A stretch of 64,000 nucleotides of DNA from Thermohalobaculum sp039180675 (GCA_039180675.1 JBCDDC010000002.1:124001-188000); one strand, 5' to 3'; numbered from the stretch's first letter, positions 16,509-25,844 are shown. The notes: a model not told the origin generated them from the letters alone. Program-made: numbers and translations.

Positions 16509-17593
16509 CCAATCCGATCGTCTCGATCCAGAATGTCTCCAAGCATTTTGGCAGCTTCGTCGCGGTCGACCGCGTCTCGATCGACATCGAGCCGGGCGAG
16601 TTCTTTTGCCTCCTCGGTCCCTCGGGCTGCGGCAAGACCACGCTTCTGCGCATGATCGCGGGCTTCGAAATCCCGTCTGAAGGAGAACTGCTTCTCGACG
16701 GCGAGGACATGACCGAGATCGCGCCCAACAAGCGCCCGGTGAACATGGTCTTTCAGTCCTATGCCGTCTTCCCGCACATGACGGTGGAGAAGAACGTCGC
16801 CTATGGCCTCAAGATCGAGGGCGTGCCGCAGGCCGAGATCGACGAGCGGGTGAAGGAAGCCCTCGGCCTCGTCCAGCTGTCGCAGTTCTCCCATCGCAAG
16901 CCCGACCAGCTCTCCGGCGGCCAGCGCCAAAGGGTCGCCCTCGCTCGCGCACTGGTTAAGCGCCCTCGGGTCCTGCTGCTCGATGAGCCACTCTCGGCGC
17001 TAGATGCGAAACTTCGCGACGCGATGCGGTTGGAACTCGTTAAGCTCCAGCAATCCATCGGTGTCAGCTTCATCATGGTCACCCATGATCAGGAAGAGGC
17101 GATGGCCGTCGCCGACCGCATCGCGGTCCTGAACAAGGGCGAAATGGTGCAGATGGCGAGCCCGGCGGACCTCTACCAGCGCCCGATCGACGCCTTCGTC
17201 GCCGATTTCGTGGGCCGGGTGAACATGGTGACCCCAACCGCGATCTCCGGCACCTCGGCCAGCACGGTCGAATGGGGCGATATCACGTTGGCCCAATCCG
17301 CGCCCGCAGGTGCCGCCAGCGACATCCGCCTTGCCCTCCGGCCCGAGAAGATCCGCGTGTCCGATCGTCAGAGCGAGAGCCGGGGGATCATGCTCAAGGG
17401 CGAACTGGGCGACGTTGCCTTTCAGGGCGATCACTGCATCGTCGAAGTCCGGCTTACTGGCGGTGCCTCGCTGATTGCCTATGCCGACGATGCGCAAGGA
17501 GCGACCCTTATGGAAATGGACACCGGCGCGTCCGTCTGGGCCGACTGGTCGCCCGCCGACATGATGGTTCTGCCCAAGGGAAGCCTCGCCTAG
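16505..17593 (+). CDS. Polyamine-type ABC transporter ATP-binding protein (PotA/PotG family)
   Basis: This 362-residue ATPase powers the importer. Motifs are Walker A GPSGCGKTT (38-46), the Q-loop in NMVFQSYAVFPHM, signature LSGGQRQRVA, Walker B LLLDEPLSALD and switch His in MVTHDQEEA. The C-terminal about 110 residues form a TOBE regulatory domain (IRLALRPEKIRVS). It overlaps the permease stop by 4 bp. The fused hydantoinase gene begins 49 bp downstream and may be cotranscribed. Confidence 0.92.
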   Translation: MTNPIVSIQNVSKHFGSFVAVDRVSIDIEPGEFFCLLGPSGCGKTTLLRMIAGFEIPSEGELLLDGEDMTEIAPNKRPVNMVFQSYAVFPHMTVEKNVAYGLKIEGVPQAEIDERVKEALGLVQLSQFSHRKPDQLSGGQRQRVALARALVKRPRVLLLDEPLSALDAKLRDAMRLELVKLQQSIGVSFIMVTHDQEEAMAVADRIAVLNKGEMVQMASPADLYQRPIDAFVADFVGRVNMVTPTAISGTSASTVEWGDITLAQSAPAGAASDIRLALRPEKIRVSDRQSESRGIMLKGELGDVAFQGDHCIVEVRLTGGASLIAYADDAQGATLMEMDTGASVWADWSPADMMVLPKGSLA

Positions 17594-17642
17594 CTGCCAG
17601 TCCGGTGTTAGATCGCGGACAAGGCATCTAGGAGAATCCCCC

Positions 17643-20600
17643 ATGTGGCAGTTTTGGGTCGATCGTGGCGGCACGTTCACAGATATCGTGGGCCGCGCGC
17701 CGTCTGGTGAGATCACCACCCATAAGCTGCTTTCGGAGAATCCGGGCCGCTACGAGGACGCTGCCGTTCAGGGCGTGCGCGACCTGCTGGGTCTTGGCTC
17801 GGACGAGGCGATCCCACCTGGGACCATCGAGGCGGTCAAGATGGGCACCACAGTTGCCACCAACGCGCTCCTCGAGCGCAAGGGCGACCGGACGCTGCTG
17901 CTTATCACGCAAGGGTTCAAGGACCTGCTCCGCATTGGCTACCAGAACCGCCCCCGGCTTTTCGATCTGCATATCGTCCTGCCGGAGCTGCTCTATGAAG
18001 ATGTGGCCGAGGTAAACGAGCGCCTCGACGCTCAGGGGGAGGTCATTACTGAACTCGATGTGGAGACCGCGCGCTCCGCGCTGCGAGCGGCCTTCGGCAA
18101 AGGCATCCGCTCCGTCGCTATCGCCTTCATGCATGGCTACAAGAACCCCGCTCATGAGAGGCGCGTCGCCGAGATCGCCCGCGAAATCGGTTTCCCGCAG
18201 ATATCCGTCTCCCACGAGGTCTCGCCGCTGATGAAGCTCGTCTCCCGCGGGGATACGACCGTTGTCGATGCCTACCTCTCCCCCATCCTGCGCCGCTATG
18301 TCGATCAGGTGCAGTCCGCCCTCGGCCATGAGACGCGCCTGATGTTCATGCAGTCGAATGGCGGGCTGACCGATGCCAGCCTCTTTCAGGGCAAGGACGC
18401 GATCCTTTCCGGCCCCGCGGGCGGCGTGGTCGGCATGGTCAAGACGGCGGAGCAAGCGGGCATCACCAACCTCATCGGCTTCGACATGGGCGGCACCTCG
18501 ACCGATGTCTGCCACTACGCGGGCCAATACGAGCGCAGCTTCGAGACCCATGTCGCGGGCGTGCGGATGCGCGCGCCGATGATGAACATCCATACCGTGG
18601 CCGCCGGCGGAGGCTCGATCCTGTTCTTCAAGGATGGCCGTTTCCAGGTCGGGCCCGAAAGCGCGGGCGCAAACCCCGGTCCGGCCTGTTACCGCAACGG
18701 CGGGCCACTCACTGTGACTGATTGCAACGTCATGCTCGGCAAGCTGCAGCCGGTGCATTTCCCGGCCGTCTTCGGCCCCAATGGCGACCAACCGCTCGAT
18801 CGCGAGATCGTCGCGCAGAAGTTCCGCGAACTGGCCGACGAAATCGCCGACGCGACCGGAGGCGATCCTCTCAGCCCGGAGGAGACCGCCGAAGGCTTCC
18901 TGCGCATTGCGGTCGAGAACATGGCCAACGCGATCAAGAAGATCTCAGTCCAGCGCGGCTATGACGTCACCCGCTACACGCTGAACTGCTTCGGCGGGGC
19001 GGGCGGGCAACACGCCTGTCTGGTCGCCGATGCGCTGGGGATGGAGAGCGTGTTCCTGCATCCTTACGCAGGCGTCCTCTCGGCCTATGGTATGGGGCTC
19101 GCGGATATCCGCGCGCTCCGTGAGCAGGCCTTTGAACGCCCAGTTGCAGATATCGCCGACGCAGAAACGGCTCTCGCCGCCATGGCTGAAGATGCACGCG
19201 CGGAAGTTGCGGGTCAGGGTATCCCCGAGGATAAAATCCGCACGGAACGCCGCGTCCACGTTCGCTACAAGGGCTCGACCACGCCCCTTGAAGTTGACTT
19301 CGGCACCGAAGGTGACCTCCGCCAACGCTTCGACGCCGCCCACACCGCCCGGTTCGGCTTCTCCGCCGGTGAGCGCGAGCTTCTGATCGAGGCCTTGATC
19401 GCCGAGGCCATCGGTGGTGCCGATACCGTCTCGGACGCCAAAGCCCCCCAGCAATCCGGCGCGCCCCCGCTCGACACCGTCACCATGACCACTGAGCATG
19501 AGGCGCACTCGACGCCCCTCTATGATCGCGACCAGATGACCCCGGGCCAACAGATCGACGGCCCCGCGATCATCAAGGAACGCACCGCCACTACTATCGT
19601 CGAACCCGGCTGGCGGGCGGAGTTGAACGCCTGGGGCCATCTGATCCTCACTCGCGTCATCGCCCGTGAGAAACGCGAGGCTATCGGCACCCAGGCGGAT
19701 CCGATTCTGCTCGAGGTCTTCAACAACCTCTTCATGTCGATCGCCGAGCAGATGGGTGCCACGCTTCAGAACACGTCCTACAGTGTGAATATTAAGGAGC
19801 GGCTGGACTTCTCCTGCGCCCTTTTCGACACGACCGGTGGCCTGGTCGCCAATGCGCCCCATGTGCCGGTGCATCTGGGCTCAATGTCAGACGCGATCCG
19901 CACGGTGATCCGCCTGAACCCGGATATGAAACCCGGCGATGTCTATGTGCTGAACGCACCCTTCAACGGCGGCACCCATCTGCCGGATGTAACCGTCATC
20001 ACGCCCGTTTGGGACGAGGCGGGAGAGAACGTGCTCTTCTATGTCGGCTCCCGAGGCCACCATGCCGATATTGGTGGGCGCACGCCTGGCTCCGCGCCCC
20101 CGGACTCGACCCATATCGACGAGGAAGGCGTGCTGATCGACAACTTCAAGATGGTCGATCAGGGCGTCTTGCGAGAGCAGGAGACCCGCGCACTCCTCCT
20201 CTCCGGCCAGTACCCGGTCCGCAATATCGAAGAGAACATGGCGGATCTCAAAGCTCAGGTTGCCGCCAATGAGACCGGCGCGCAGCAGGTCCGCAAGATG
20301 GTCGCCCAGTTCGGTCTCGACGCCGTGCAGGCCTATATGCGCCATGTCCAGGACAATGCCGAGGAATCGGTCCGCCGCGTTATCGGTGCGCTGAGGGACG
20401 GCTCTTACGACTACGAGCTCGACAATGGCGCATTCATCCGCGCTGCCATCCGGGTCGACCATCAGAATCGCGAGGCTGTGATCGACTTCACCGGCACCGC
20501 CGACAAGAACCCCTATAACTACAACGCCCCTTTGGCGGTCTGCCACGCAGTTGTGCTCTATGTCTTCCGCACGCTGGTCGGCAACGAGATCCCGCTCAAC

Positions 20601-21221
20601 GAGGGCTGTTTCAAACCGCTCAAGATCATCGCGCCGGAAGGCTCGATGCTAAACGCGCAATACCCCTCCGCCGTGATCGCCGGGAATACGGAAGTCAGCC
20701 AGCTCACCTGCAATGCGCTCTTCGGCGCGCTCGGCGTGATCGCGGGCAGCCAGGCGACCATGAACAACTTCATTTGGGGCAATGACCGCCTGCAAAACTA
20801 CGAGACGATCTGTGGCGGCACGGGGGCCGGTCCCGACTTCGACGGCTGCTCTGCCGTGCAGACCCACATGACCAACACCTGGATGACGGACCCGGAGGTG
20901 CTGGAATGGCGCTTTCCGGTAAGGCTAGAGGAATTCTCAATCCGCGAAGGTTCTGGCGGGGCGGGCGCGCACCGGGGAGGCGACGGGATCACGCGGCGGC
21001 TGCGCTTTCTGGAGCAGATGACGGTTACAACTCTTTGCTCGCACCGTCGGGTCCCGCCTTTCGGCGTGGCAGGCGGTGCCCAGGGAGAGGTCGGCCGCGA
21101 ATGGGTTGAACGCGCCGATGGAACCGTCGACGAGCATGCGGGCAACGACCGCTCCGAAGTCTATCCGGGCGATGCCTTCGTGCTCTGCACGCCGGGAGGG
21201 GGAGGTTACGGGCGCGCCTAA
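17643..21221 (+). CDS. Fused HyuA-HyuB hydantoinase / 5-oxoprolinase
   Basis: This 1192-residue single-chain protein has a HyuA half (about residues 1-680; DRGGTFTD at 7-14, MGTTVATNALLER, FDMGGTSTDV, VAAGGGSI, ESAGANPGPACY) and a HyuB half (about 685-1192; SIAEQMGATLQNTSYSVNIKERLD, GTHLPDVTVITPV, SRGHHADIGG, NTEVSQ). This is the architecture of ATP-dependent 5-oxoprolinases and some N-methylhydantoinases, which hydrolyse a lactam or hydantoin ring with ATP. The substrate is uncertain. An AGGAG site precedes ATG 17643. Its position after the polyamine-type importer suggests that the imported solute or its product is a cyclic amide. Confidence 0.9.
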   Translation: MWQFWVDRGGTFTDIVGRAPSGEITTHKLLSENPGRYEDAAVQGVRDLLGLGSDEAIPPGTIEAVKMGTTVATNALLERKGDRTLLLITQGFKDLLRIGYQNRPRLFDLHIVLPELLYEDVAEVNERLDAQGEVITELDVETARSALRAAFGKGIRSVAIAFMHGYKNPAHERRVAEIAREIGFPQISVSHEVSPLMKLVSRGDTTVVDAYLSPILRRYVDQVQSALGHETRLMFMQSNGGLTDASLFQGKDAILSGPAGGVVGMVKTAEQAGITNLIGFDMGGTSTDVCHYAGQYERSFETHVAGVRMRAPMMNIHTVAAGGGSILFFKDGRFQVGPESAGANPGPACYRNGGPLTVTDCNVMLGKLQPVHFPAVFGPNGDQPLDREIVAQKFRELADEIADATGGDPLSPEETAEGFLRIAVENMANAIKKISVQRGYDVTRYTLNCFGGAGGQHACLVADALGMESVFLHPYAGVLSAYGMGLADIRALREQAFERPVADIADAETALAAMAEDARAEVAGQGIPEDKIRTERRVHVRYKGSTTPLEVDFGTEGDLRQRFDAAHTARFGFSAGERELLIEALIAEAIGGADTVSDAKAPQQSGAPPLDTVTMTTEHEAHSTPLYDRDQMTPGQQIDGPAIIKERTATTIVEPGWRAELNAWGHLILTRVIAREKREAIGTQADPILLEVFNNLFMSIAEQMGATLQNTSYSVNIKERLDFSCALFDTTGGLVANAPHVPVHLGSMSDAIRTVIRLNPDMKPGDVYVLNAPFNGGTHLPDVTVITPVWDEAGENVLFYVGSRGHHADIGGRTPGSAPPDSTHIDEEGVLIDNFKMVDQGVLREQETRALLLSGQYPVRNIEENMADLKAQVAANETGAQQVRKMVAQFGLDAVQAYMRHVQDNAEESVRRVIGALRDGSYDYELDNGAFIRAAIRVDHQNREAVIDFTGTADKNPYNYNAPLAVCHAVVLYVFRTLVGNEIPLNEGCFKPLKIIAPEGSMLNAQYPSAVIAGNTEVSQLTCNALFGALGVIAGSQATMNNFIWGNDRLQNYETICGGTGAGPDFDGCSAVQTHMTNTWMTDPEVLEWRFPVRLEEFSIREGSGGAGAHRGGDGITRRLRFLEQMTVTTLCSHRRVPPFGVAGGAQGEVGREWVERADGTVDEHAGNDRSEVYPGDAFVLCTPGGGGYGRA

Positions 21222-21243
21222 GGCAGGAGCGTTGCGTGTGGTG

Positions 21244-21603
21244 TCAGTTGGCCTGCTCTTCGTCGCTTTCTGGAAAGTCGAAACCTTGCCAGCCCGGCGC
21301 CGGTTCGGCGTCGCGCGGGATTGCAGTCGTCACTCCGAGCGAATCGACGTCGGAAACGAGCGTGTTCAATCCATCACGGCCAGGCTGTTCGACGACGAAA
21401 AACTCATTGTTCGAGCGTAAAGCCCGGCGGAAGTTGCGCGACCCGCGTATCCGGCCCTTGCGAACAGTCTTTATGCCACCGCCTGTCTGCACCAGGTGCC
21501 CAGAAACGCCTAGGGCTGGATCTGGCCGAGCGGTCATCGCAGATGTCGGTGGTCCCGCCAGCGTCATCATGAGCCCGGCGAAAAGCGTTAGCGCTCGTCT
21601 CAT
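21244..21603 (-). CDS. Small secreted protein of unknown function
   Basis: This 119-residue protein has a signal peptide (MRRALTLFAGLMMTLAGPPTSA) and an acidic C-terminus (GFDFPESDEEQAN). I do not recognise the family. The mature part is basic in the middle (KTVRKGRIRGSRNFRRALRSN) and contains no cysteine. ATG 21603 overlaps the stop of the upstream small secreted gene (ATGA). The pair is therefore a two-gene operon of exported proteins. Confidence 0.6.
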   Translation of the reverse strand: MRRALTLFAGLMMTLAGPPTSAMTARPDPALGVSGHLVQTGGGIKTVRKGRIRGSRNFRRALRSNNEFFVVEQPGRDGLNTLVSDVDSLGVTTAIPRDAEPAPGWQGFDFPESDEEQAN

Positions 21604-21953
21604 TGGACCGCTTCGTCGAGGCCGAAGCGGACGCGTGTTGCGCCCCACTGGTCCAGAAGCCGCGGGCAATCGGTCGAGGCCGACTCCATCGCCGCCCCAT
21701 ATCCAGCCGAGGCTGCGAAGGTGAAAGCCGCATTCGAGCCCAGATCCTTTATGATGACGTCGAAAAGCACTTGCGCCTCTTCCCGCATATCCGTTTGCGC
21801 TGCGGTCTCAGTACAGGCATAGGCTTGCCCGACCGAGAGACCAAAGCGTTTCAGTTCCTCGGCCGTGGGCGGCAAATCTTCTGTGTCAGACTGCGCTGGT
21901 GTGATGAAAAGAAACGGAAGCATAAAAGACATCAGGAAACGGACCATGGCCAT
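21600..21953 (-). CDS. Small secreted protein of unknown function
   Basis: This 117-residue protein has a strong signal peptide (VRFLMSFMLPFLFITPAQS) and a mature domain with two cysteines (in AYACTETAAQ and TDCPRLLDQ) that could form a disulfide. The family is not recognised. ATG 21953 follows GGAGG by 4 nt; a second ATG two codons later is equally possible. It is translationally coupled to the next small secreted gene and diverges from the 22165 gene across about 210 bp. Confidence 0.6.
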   Translation of the reverse strand: MAMVRFLMSFMLPFLFITPAQSDTEDLPPTAEELKRFGLSVGQAYACTETAAQTDMREEAQVLFDVIIKDLGSNAAFTFAASAGYGAAMESASTDCPRLLDQWGATRVRFGLDEAVQ

Positions 21954-22164
21954 GGTTCCTCCAGAGAGAACGATATCGCTTGCCACAGGGTACGTGTCGC
22001 GTCGACTGCGGTCCATCACCCGGACGGGTTAGCCAATCCCTCCGATCGGTTGCCGCCATAGGCGTCGCCGTGACATTACGTCCGGGTCTGAGAGCTTACG
22101 AATGAAATCTTGCGTTGAAGCATGGCTCATCTAATCTCAGACCGTTAGTCGCAGTTCGGGGGTC

Positions 22165-22569
22165 ATGCGAAAAACTGTCTTCATTTTGCTCGCAGCATTT
22201 ATCCTGGTCTCGCCGATGGTTCCGCAGCTGTTGAGTGCGGGGCAACCGGTTCTGAGACCGTGGATCATGTTCTCGGGTGTTGGAACGGGCGTACCGAAGG
22301 GCGTTTTCACGGTTACCAAGGCAAATGGAACGCAAGTAATGCTGACTCCACTTGAGGTGCTAGGTCAGACATCCTACCCGGCGATCCGGCACTACATGTG
22401 GCCAAAGCGTGTCTTTACCAAAGAACGTCTCGGCGTCTTCGCCGCGGATTTTTGCGCAAAACTGCCTTCGGACAGCCTCCTGAGCTTCGAGGGGAGCGTG
22501 GGCGCCCGGAAAGGGCCAATTCCGTTGAGCCATGATGACGTTTGCGAGGCAGGCGCTGGCGATGGATAG
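22165..22569 (+). CDS. Small membrane-anchored or exported protein of unknown function
   Basis: This 134-residue protein begins with a hydrophobic segment (VFILLAAFILVSPMVPQLL) that could be a signal peptide or anchor. The rest is soluble and ends acidic. The family is not recognised. Its 3' end overlaps the start of the HTTM-domain gene by 8 bp, so the two are very likely a functional pair. A weak promoter-like arrangement (TTGCGT, 16 bp, TAATCT) lies just upstream near 22112-22139. Confidence 0.6.
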   Translation: MRKTVFILLAAFILVSPMVPQLLSAGQPVLRPWIMFSGVGTGVPKGVFTVTKANGTQVMLTPLEVLGQTSYPAIRHYMWPKRVFTKERLGVFAADFCAKLPSDSLLSFEGSVGARKGPIPLSHDDVCEAGAGDG

Positions 22570-23410
22570 ACTGCGGATCTTCGTCGCCTGGGGTGCGGAA
22601 CATCACGGACCCACACATAGCGCTGCGCTTATCCGCGTCGGGCTGGCACTGATCATATGGGTGCGCTTCGCCGACGAGGTCGCATTCTTCAATGCCGTGG
22701 ATCCGCTCTTCTTGCCTTTTGGGGTGTGGATGTTCGTTTGGCCCTTGTTCGCGCTGATCGGCCTCTTCCCACGCGTGTCGATCGCCATGTGCGGGATTGG
22801 TATCTTCTTCGGATACTTCATGTTTGGCGCTAACTTCCGGCTTCCCGGCTGGTATCACCACCATGTCTATCTGCTGGGCGCCGCTTGTCTGCTGCTCGCC
22901 CTGACACCGTGTGGCCGGTCCTGGTCGTTCGAAAGATGGCGGACGCTGAAAGAGGCTGACCGGGATGGCAAACCAACGCCGGATCAGACGGGGCCACTTT
23001 GGGGCCTAAGGCTGATCGGCCTGCAACTCTCCGCAATCTACTTCTGGACCGCGGTGGACAAGACCGAGTGGGCCTGGGTGAACGGTGAACGTCTGGAGCA
23101 GATTTTCGTCTGGCACTATTCGGGCCGGGCCCTGGAGCCGGTTCTTCTGGAGCCTGTCGTGATGGCAACGCTCGCAACGCTGGTGCTGGTCGTTGAGTAT
23201 GCGCTTGCGGTTCTGATCCAACTGCGACGATGGCAGCCCGTGGTCTTGCCGATTGGTCTCTCCCTGCACGTCGCGTTCTATCTATTTTTGCCGGTCGATA
23301 CGTATTCGATCACCATGATCTTGTTATATCTTGCTCTGATCCCGCCCGAGGCTGTGACCCGCTTCCTCGGCCGCATGCAGGGTGGTGTCGTGGAAACACA
23401 TCTCCGCTAG
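22562..23410 (+). CDS. HTTM-domain membrane protein (vitamin-K-dependent carboxylase-related)
   Basis: This protein of about 282 residues has multiple hydrophobic helices of the HTTM (horizontally transferred transmembrane) family, distantly related to vitamin-K-dependent gamma-carboxylase. Typical segments are ALIRVGLALIIWVRFADEV near the N-terminus, RLPGWYHHHVYLLGAACLLLAL, and LQLSAIYFWTAVDKTEW with LHVAFYLFLPVDTYSITMI. The start may be ATG 22562, overlapping the previous stop, or ATG 22532. Function in bacteria is unknown; it is coupled to the 22165 gene. Confidence 0.75.
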   Translation: MDRLRIFVAWGAEHHGPTHSAALIRVGLALIIWVRFADEVAFFNAVDPLFLPFGVWMFVWPLFALIGLFPRVSIAMCGIGIFFGYFMFGANFRLPGWYHHHVYLLGAACLLLALTPCGRSWSFERWRTLKEADRDGKPTPDQTGPLWGLRLIGLQLSAIYFWTAVDKTEWAWVNGERLEQIFVWHYSGRALEPVLLEPVVMATLATLVLVVEYALAVLIQLRRWQPVVLPIGLSLHVAFYLFLPVDTYSITMILLYLALIPPEAVTRFLGRMQGGVVETHLR

Positions 23411-23447
23411 AGCTGGCTGTGAGCCTTTGGGCCGCAGTGTGACAGAG

Positions 23448-23476
23448 TTGCGAAACCTGCTCGTTCGGGCCATATC
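23448..23476 (+). promoter_or_regulatory. Sigma70-like promoter of the ubiK-type gene
   Basis: TTGCGA (23448-23453) and CATATC (23471-23476) are spaced by exactly 17 bp, about 30 bp before the UbiK-type start codon. The -10 match is imperfect, so confidence is modest. Confidence 0.35.
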
Positions 23477-23506
23477 TCCTACCGCGAGCAGCAGAGGCGG
23501 CAAACA

Positions 23507-23758
23507 ATGCAGACCAGGAACAAACTCTTCGATGATCTGAGCCAACTGATGACCAACGCCGCCGGAGTGGCACAGGGCATGCGGGAAGAAGCGGAAGTGG
23601 CGATGCGCTCGCGGCTCGACAGATTTCTGGCCGAAAGCAACATGGTGACCCGCGAGGAATTCGACGCTGTCCGCGAGATGGCATTGCTCGCGCGGGAAGA
23701 GAATGCAGCGCTGAAGGCCCGTGTCGAGGCTCTGGAGGCCGCGCAAAAAGGCAAGTGA
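23507..23758 (+). CDS. ubiK: Accessory factor UbiK family protein
   Basis: This 83-residue BMFP/YqiC-type protein has an N-terminal amphipathic part (KLFDDLSQLMTNAAGVAQGMREE) and a C-terminal coiled coil (NMVTREEFDAVREMALLAREENAALKARVEALEA). UbiK assists ubiquinone biosynthesis by organising the soluble Ubi complex and trimerises through its coiled coil. The VTREEFDAVREMA motif is diagnostic. It is preceded by a candidate promoter. The 277-bp interval after it (23759-24035) contains nothing I recognise. Confidence 0.85.
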   Translation: MQTRNKLFDDLSQLMTNAAGVAQGMREEAEVAMRSRLDRFLAESNMVTREEFDAVREMALLAREENAALKARVEALEAAQKGK

Positions 23759-24035
23759 CTGCCTGCCGCCTTGGATCACCTAGCGTGAGACCTGTGGCGC
23801 CACGACTTCCCGCCTGCCGCGCCGGAAAGATCTTCGAAACGCTCGTGTCATTTCCTAAAGGATGATCGCCCCGACGCGACTCTTTTGCTGCCGTCGTGAG
23901 AATTCTCTTGCCCGGTTGCCTAGTTTCCTCCACCATATTTTGTAGGTCGAGATGATAAAGCATACGACCAATGGCAACCCAGGGTGTATCCTGTAGGGCT
24001 CGCCTCTCAGGGCCACCATAAAATGGGGGAGAGGC

Positions 24036-24539
24036 ATGACTGCCATCGAGCAAGACTTTCACACGACCGACATCCACCCGATCGACATCGTCGAAACCCT
24101 TGCGGAGCAGTGCGAGTGGGACTTCGACCGGGTTGGTGAGGATCAGATCGCCATGGCCATCGAGGCGCAGTGGCGGACCTACTCCCTGTCGCTGGCGTGG
24201 TCGCGCTATGACGACATGCTGCGACTGGTCTGCACGTTTGAGCTTAACCCGCCGGATGATCGGATGGACGAATTCTTCCGGCTGCTCAATCTTGCCAACG
24301 ACAGGGTCTGGGGTGGCGGGTTCACCTATTGGGCCGAACAGCGGCTCGTCGCTTTCCGCTATGGATTGACACTGGCTGGCGGAGCGCATGCAACGCCCGA
24401 GCAGGTCGAGGCGATGGTGCTGAGTGCCGTTGGCCTTGCCGAGCGCTTTTATCCGGCGTTCCAATTGGTCTGCTGGGCGAATTCCGACGCGGAAGAGGCC
24501 GCTGAGATGGCAATCGAAGAAGCCTACGGCACCGCCTGA
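24036..24539 (+). CDS. YbjN domain-containing protein
   Basis: This 167-residue cytosolic protein is of the YbjN family, distantly similar to type III secretion chaperones. The segments MLRLVCTFELNPPD, FFRLLNLANDRVWGGGFTYW and ERFYPAFQLVCWANSDAEEA match the family pattern. YbjN proteins have been linked to stress tolerance and motility regulation, with no enzymatic role. GGGAGAGG precedes ATG 24036. Its stop overlaps the proC start by one base (TGATG). Confidence 0.85.
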   Translation: MTAIEQDFHTTDIHPIDIVETLAEQCEWDFDRVGEDQIAMAIEAQWRTYSLSLAWSRYDDMLRLVCTFELNPPDDRMDEFFRLLNLANDRVWGGGFTYWAEQRLVAFRYGLTLAGGAHATPEQVEAMVLSAVGLAERFYPAFQLVCWANSDAEEAAEMAIEEAYGTA

Positions 24540-25351
24540 TGATCGCAACCTCGCTAGAGGAGGCGGAGGTCAGGTCCCTCGTGCTTCTCGGCTGCGGCAA
24601 GATGGGCAGCGCGCTTCTGGAGGGCTGGCTGGCCTCCGGACTTCCGCCCGAGGCGGTCCATGTGCTGGAGCCGCATCCCTCCGAATGGCTTGCAACCACT
24701 GGAGTTCATCTGAACGGCGGCGTGCCGGACACGGCTTCGGTCGCGGTTCTGGCCGTCAAGCCGCAGACGATCCGCGATGCAGCGCCGGATCTGATTTCCT
24801 TGGCAAAACGTGGGACGGTTTTCATCTCGGTTGCTGCAGGAACACCCATCGCCGAATTCGAGACGATCTATGGCGCAGACACGCCGATCATCCGGGTGAT
24901 GCCCAACACGCCTGCCTCCATCGGTCGTGGCATCTCGGCTCTCGTTGGGAGCGCTGCTGTCAATGAAGACCATCTGGTCATGGCCGAGCGGCTGATGCAG
25001 GCGGTTGGCGAGACGGTTCGGCTGGAGCAGGAGGCGCAGATGGATGCGGTCACCGGTCTCTCCGGATCCGGCCCGGCTTATGTCTTTCATCTGATCGAGG
25101 CGCTCGCCGCGGCTGGCGAGGCAGAAGGTCTGCCGCCTGATCTTTCAATGGCACTGGCCCGGGCGACTGTTGCCGGTGCGGGGGAGCTTGCAGGCGCCTC
25201 GTCAGAGAGTGCTGCCACGCTCCGTCAGAATGTGACGTCCCCGGGTGGGACAACGGCGGCTGGTCTCTCTGTCCTGATGCAGGACCTGCCTGACCTGATC
25301 CGGCGCACTGTTGCTGCGGCGGCCGAACGCTCGCGGGAACTGGCGGGCTAA
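24539..25351 (+). CDS. proC: Pyrroline-5-carboxylate reductase
   Basis: This 270-residue enzyme reduces 1-pyrroline-5-carboxylate to proline with NAD(P)H. The N-terminal Rossmann motif is VLLGCGKMGSALLEGWL. The central VLAVKPQ and RVMPNTPASIG segments are diagnostic, and the C-terminal domain has the ProC signature VTGLSGSGPAYVF and NVTSPGGTTAAGL. It is coupled to the YbjN gene by a TGATG junction and followed by csaA after 58 bp. Confidence 0.95.
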   Translation: MIATSLEEAEVRSLVLLGCGKMGSALLEGWLASGLPPEAVHVLEPHPSEWLATTGVHLNGGVPDTASVAVLAVKPQTIRDAAPDLISLAKRGTVFISVAAGTPIAEFETIYGADTPIIRVMPNTPASIGRGISALVGSAAVNEDHLVMAERLMQAVGETVRLEQEAQMDAVTGLSGSGPAYVFHLIEALAAAGEAEGLPPDLSMALARATVAGAGELAGASSESAATLRQNVTSPGGTTAAGLSVLMQDLPDLIRRTVAAAAERSRELAG

Positions 25352-25409
25352 GACTTGCCAACATTCCGGCTCTGTGCGTTTCTCGGCTTGCACAGAAGGA
25401 TTGCGCAAG

Positions 25410-25751
25410 ATGGGCGAAGAGATCAGCTATGATGACTTCCTGAAGGTGGATATCCGGGCCGGTACGGTCGTAAGAGCCGAGCCGTTTCCCGAGGCACGCA
25501 AGCCTGCCTTCAAGCTCTGGATCGATTTCGGGCCGGAGATCGGGGAGAAGAAAACCTCGGCGCAGATCACCGCGCATTACGACCTGGAAAACTTGGTCGG
25601 GCGGCAGGTTTTGGCGGTCGTGAACTTCCCGCCACGCCAGATCGGCCCGTTCATGTCAGAGGTGCTTACACTCGGTCTCAGCGACCGAAATGGGGCCATC
25701 GTGTTGCTCAATGCGGACCACGACGTGCCGAATGGGGCGAGAATGCATTGA
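25410..25751 (+). CDS. csaA: tRNA-binding (CsaA-like) protein
   Basis: This 113-residue stand-alone OB-fold protein is of the CsaA/tRNA-binding domain family. The signature runs from DFLKVDIRAGTVVRAEPFPEARKPAFKL to GRQVLAVVNFPPRQIG and EVLTLG. CsaA acts as a dimer that binds tRNA and has been described as a secretion-related chaperone. ATG 25410 is used with AGAAGGA 9 nt upstream; an upstream extension in frame is rejected because it overlaps proC and lacks family similarity. Confidence 0.9.
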   Translation: MGEEISYDDFLKVDIRAGTVVRAEPFPEARKPAFKLWIDFGPEIGEKKTSAQITAHYDLENLVGRQVLAVVNFPPRQIGPFMSEVLTLGLSDRNGAIVLLNADHDVPNGARMH

Positions 25752-25844
25752 AGATTCCACGATTGTGCCGTACTGTCGCCGTGCTTGCGTATCGTACTAA
25801 CCAAAAGAGTTGCGAGACATTGAAAGAAAATCTTGGGGTGAGAT

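Noticed and set aside
23310..24548. 412-residue minus-strand open frame crossing ubiK and YbjN
   Set aside because: It spans two recognised plus-strand genes and lacks homology features.
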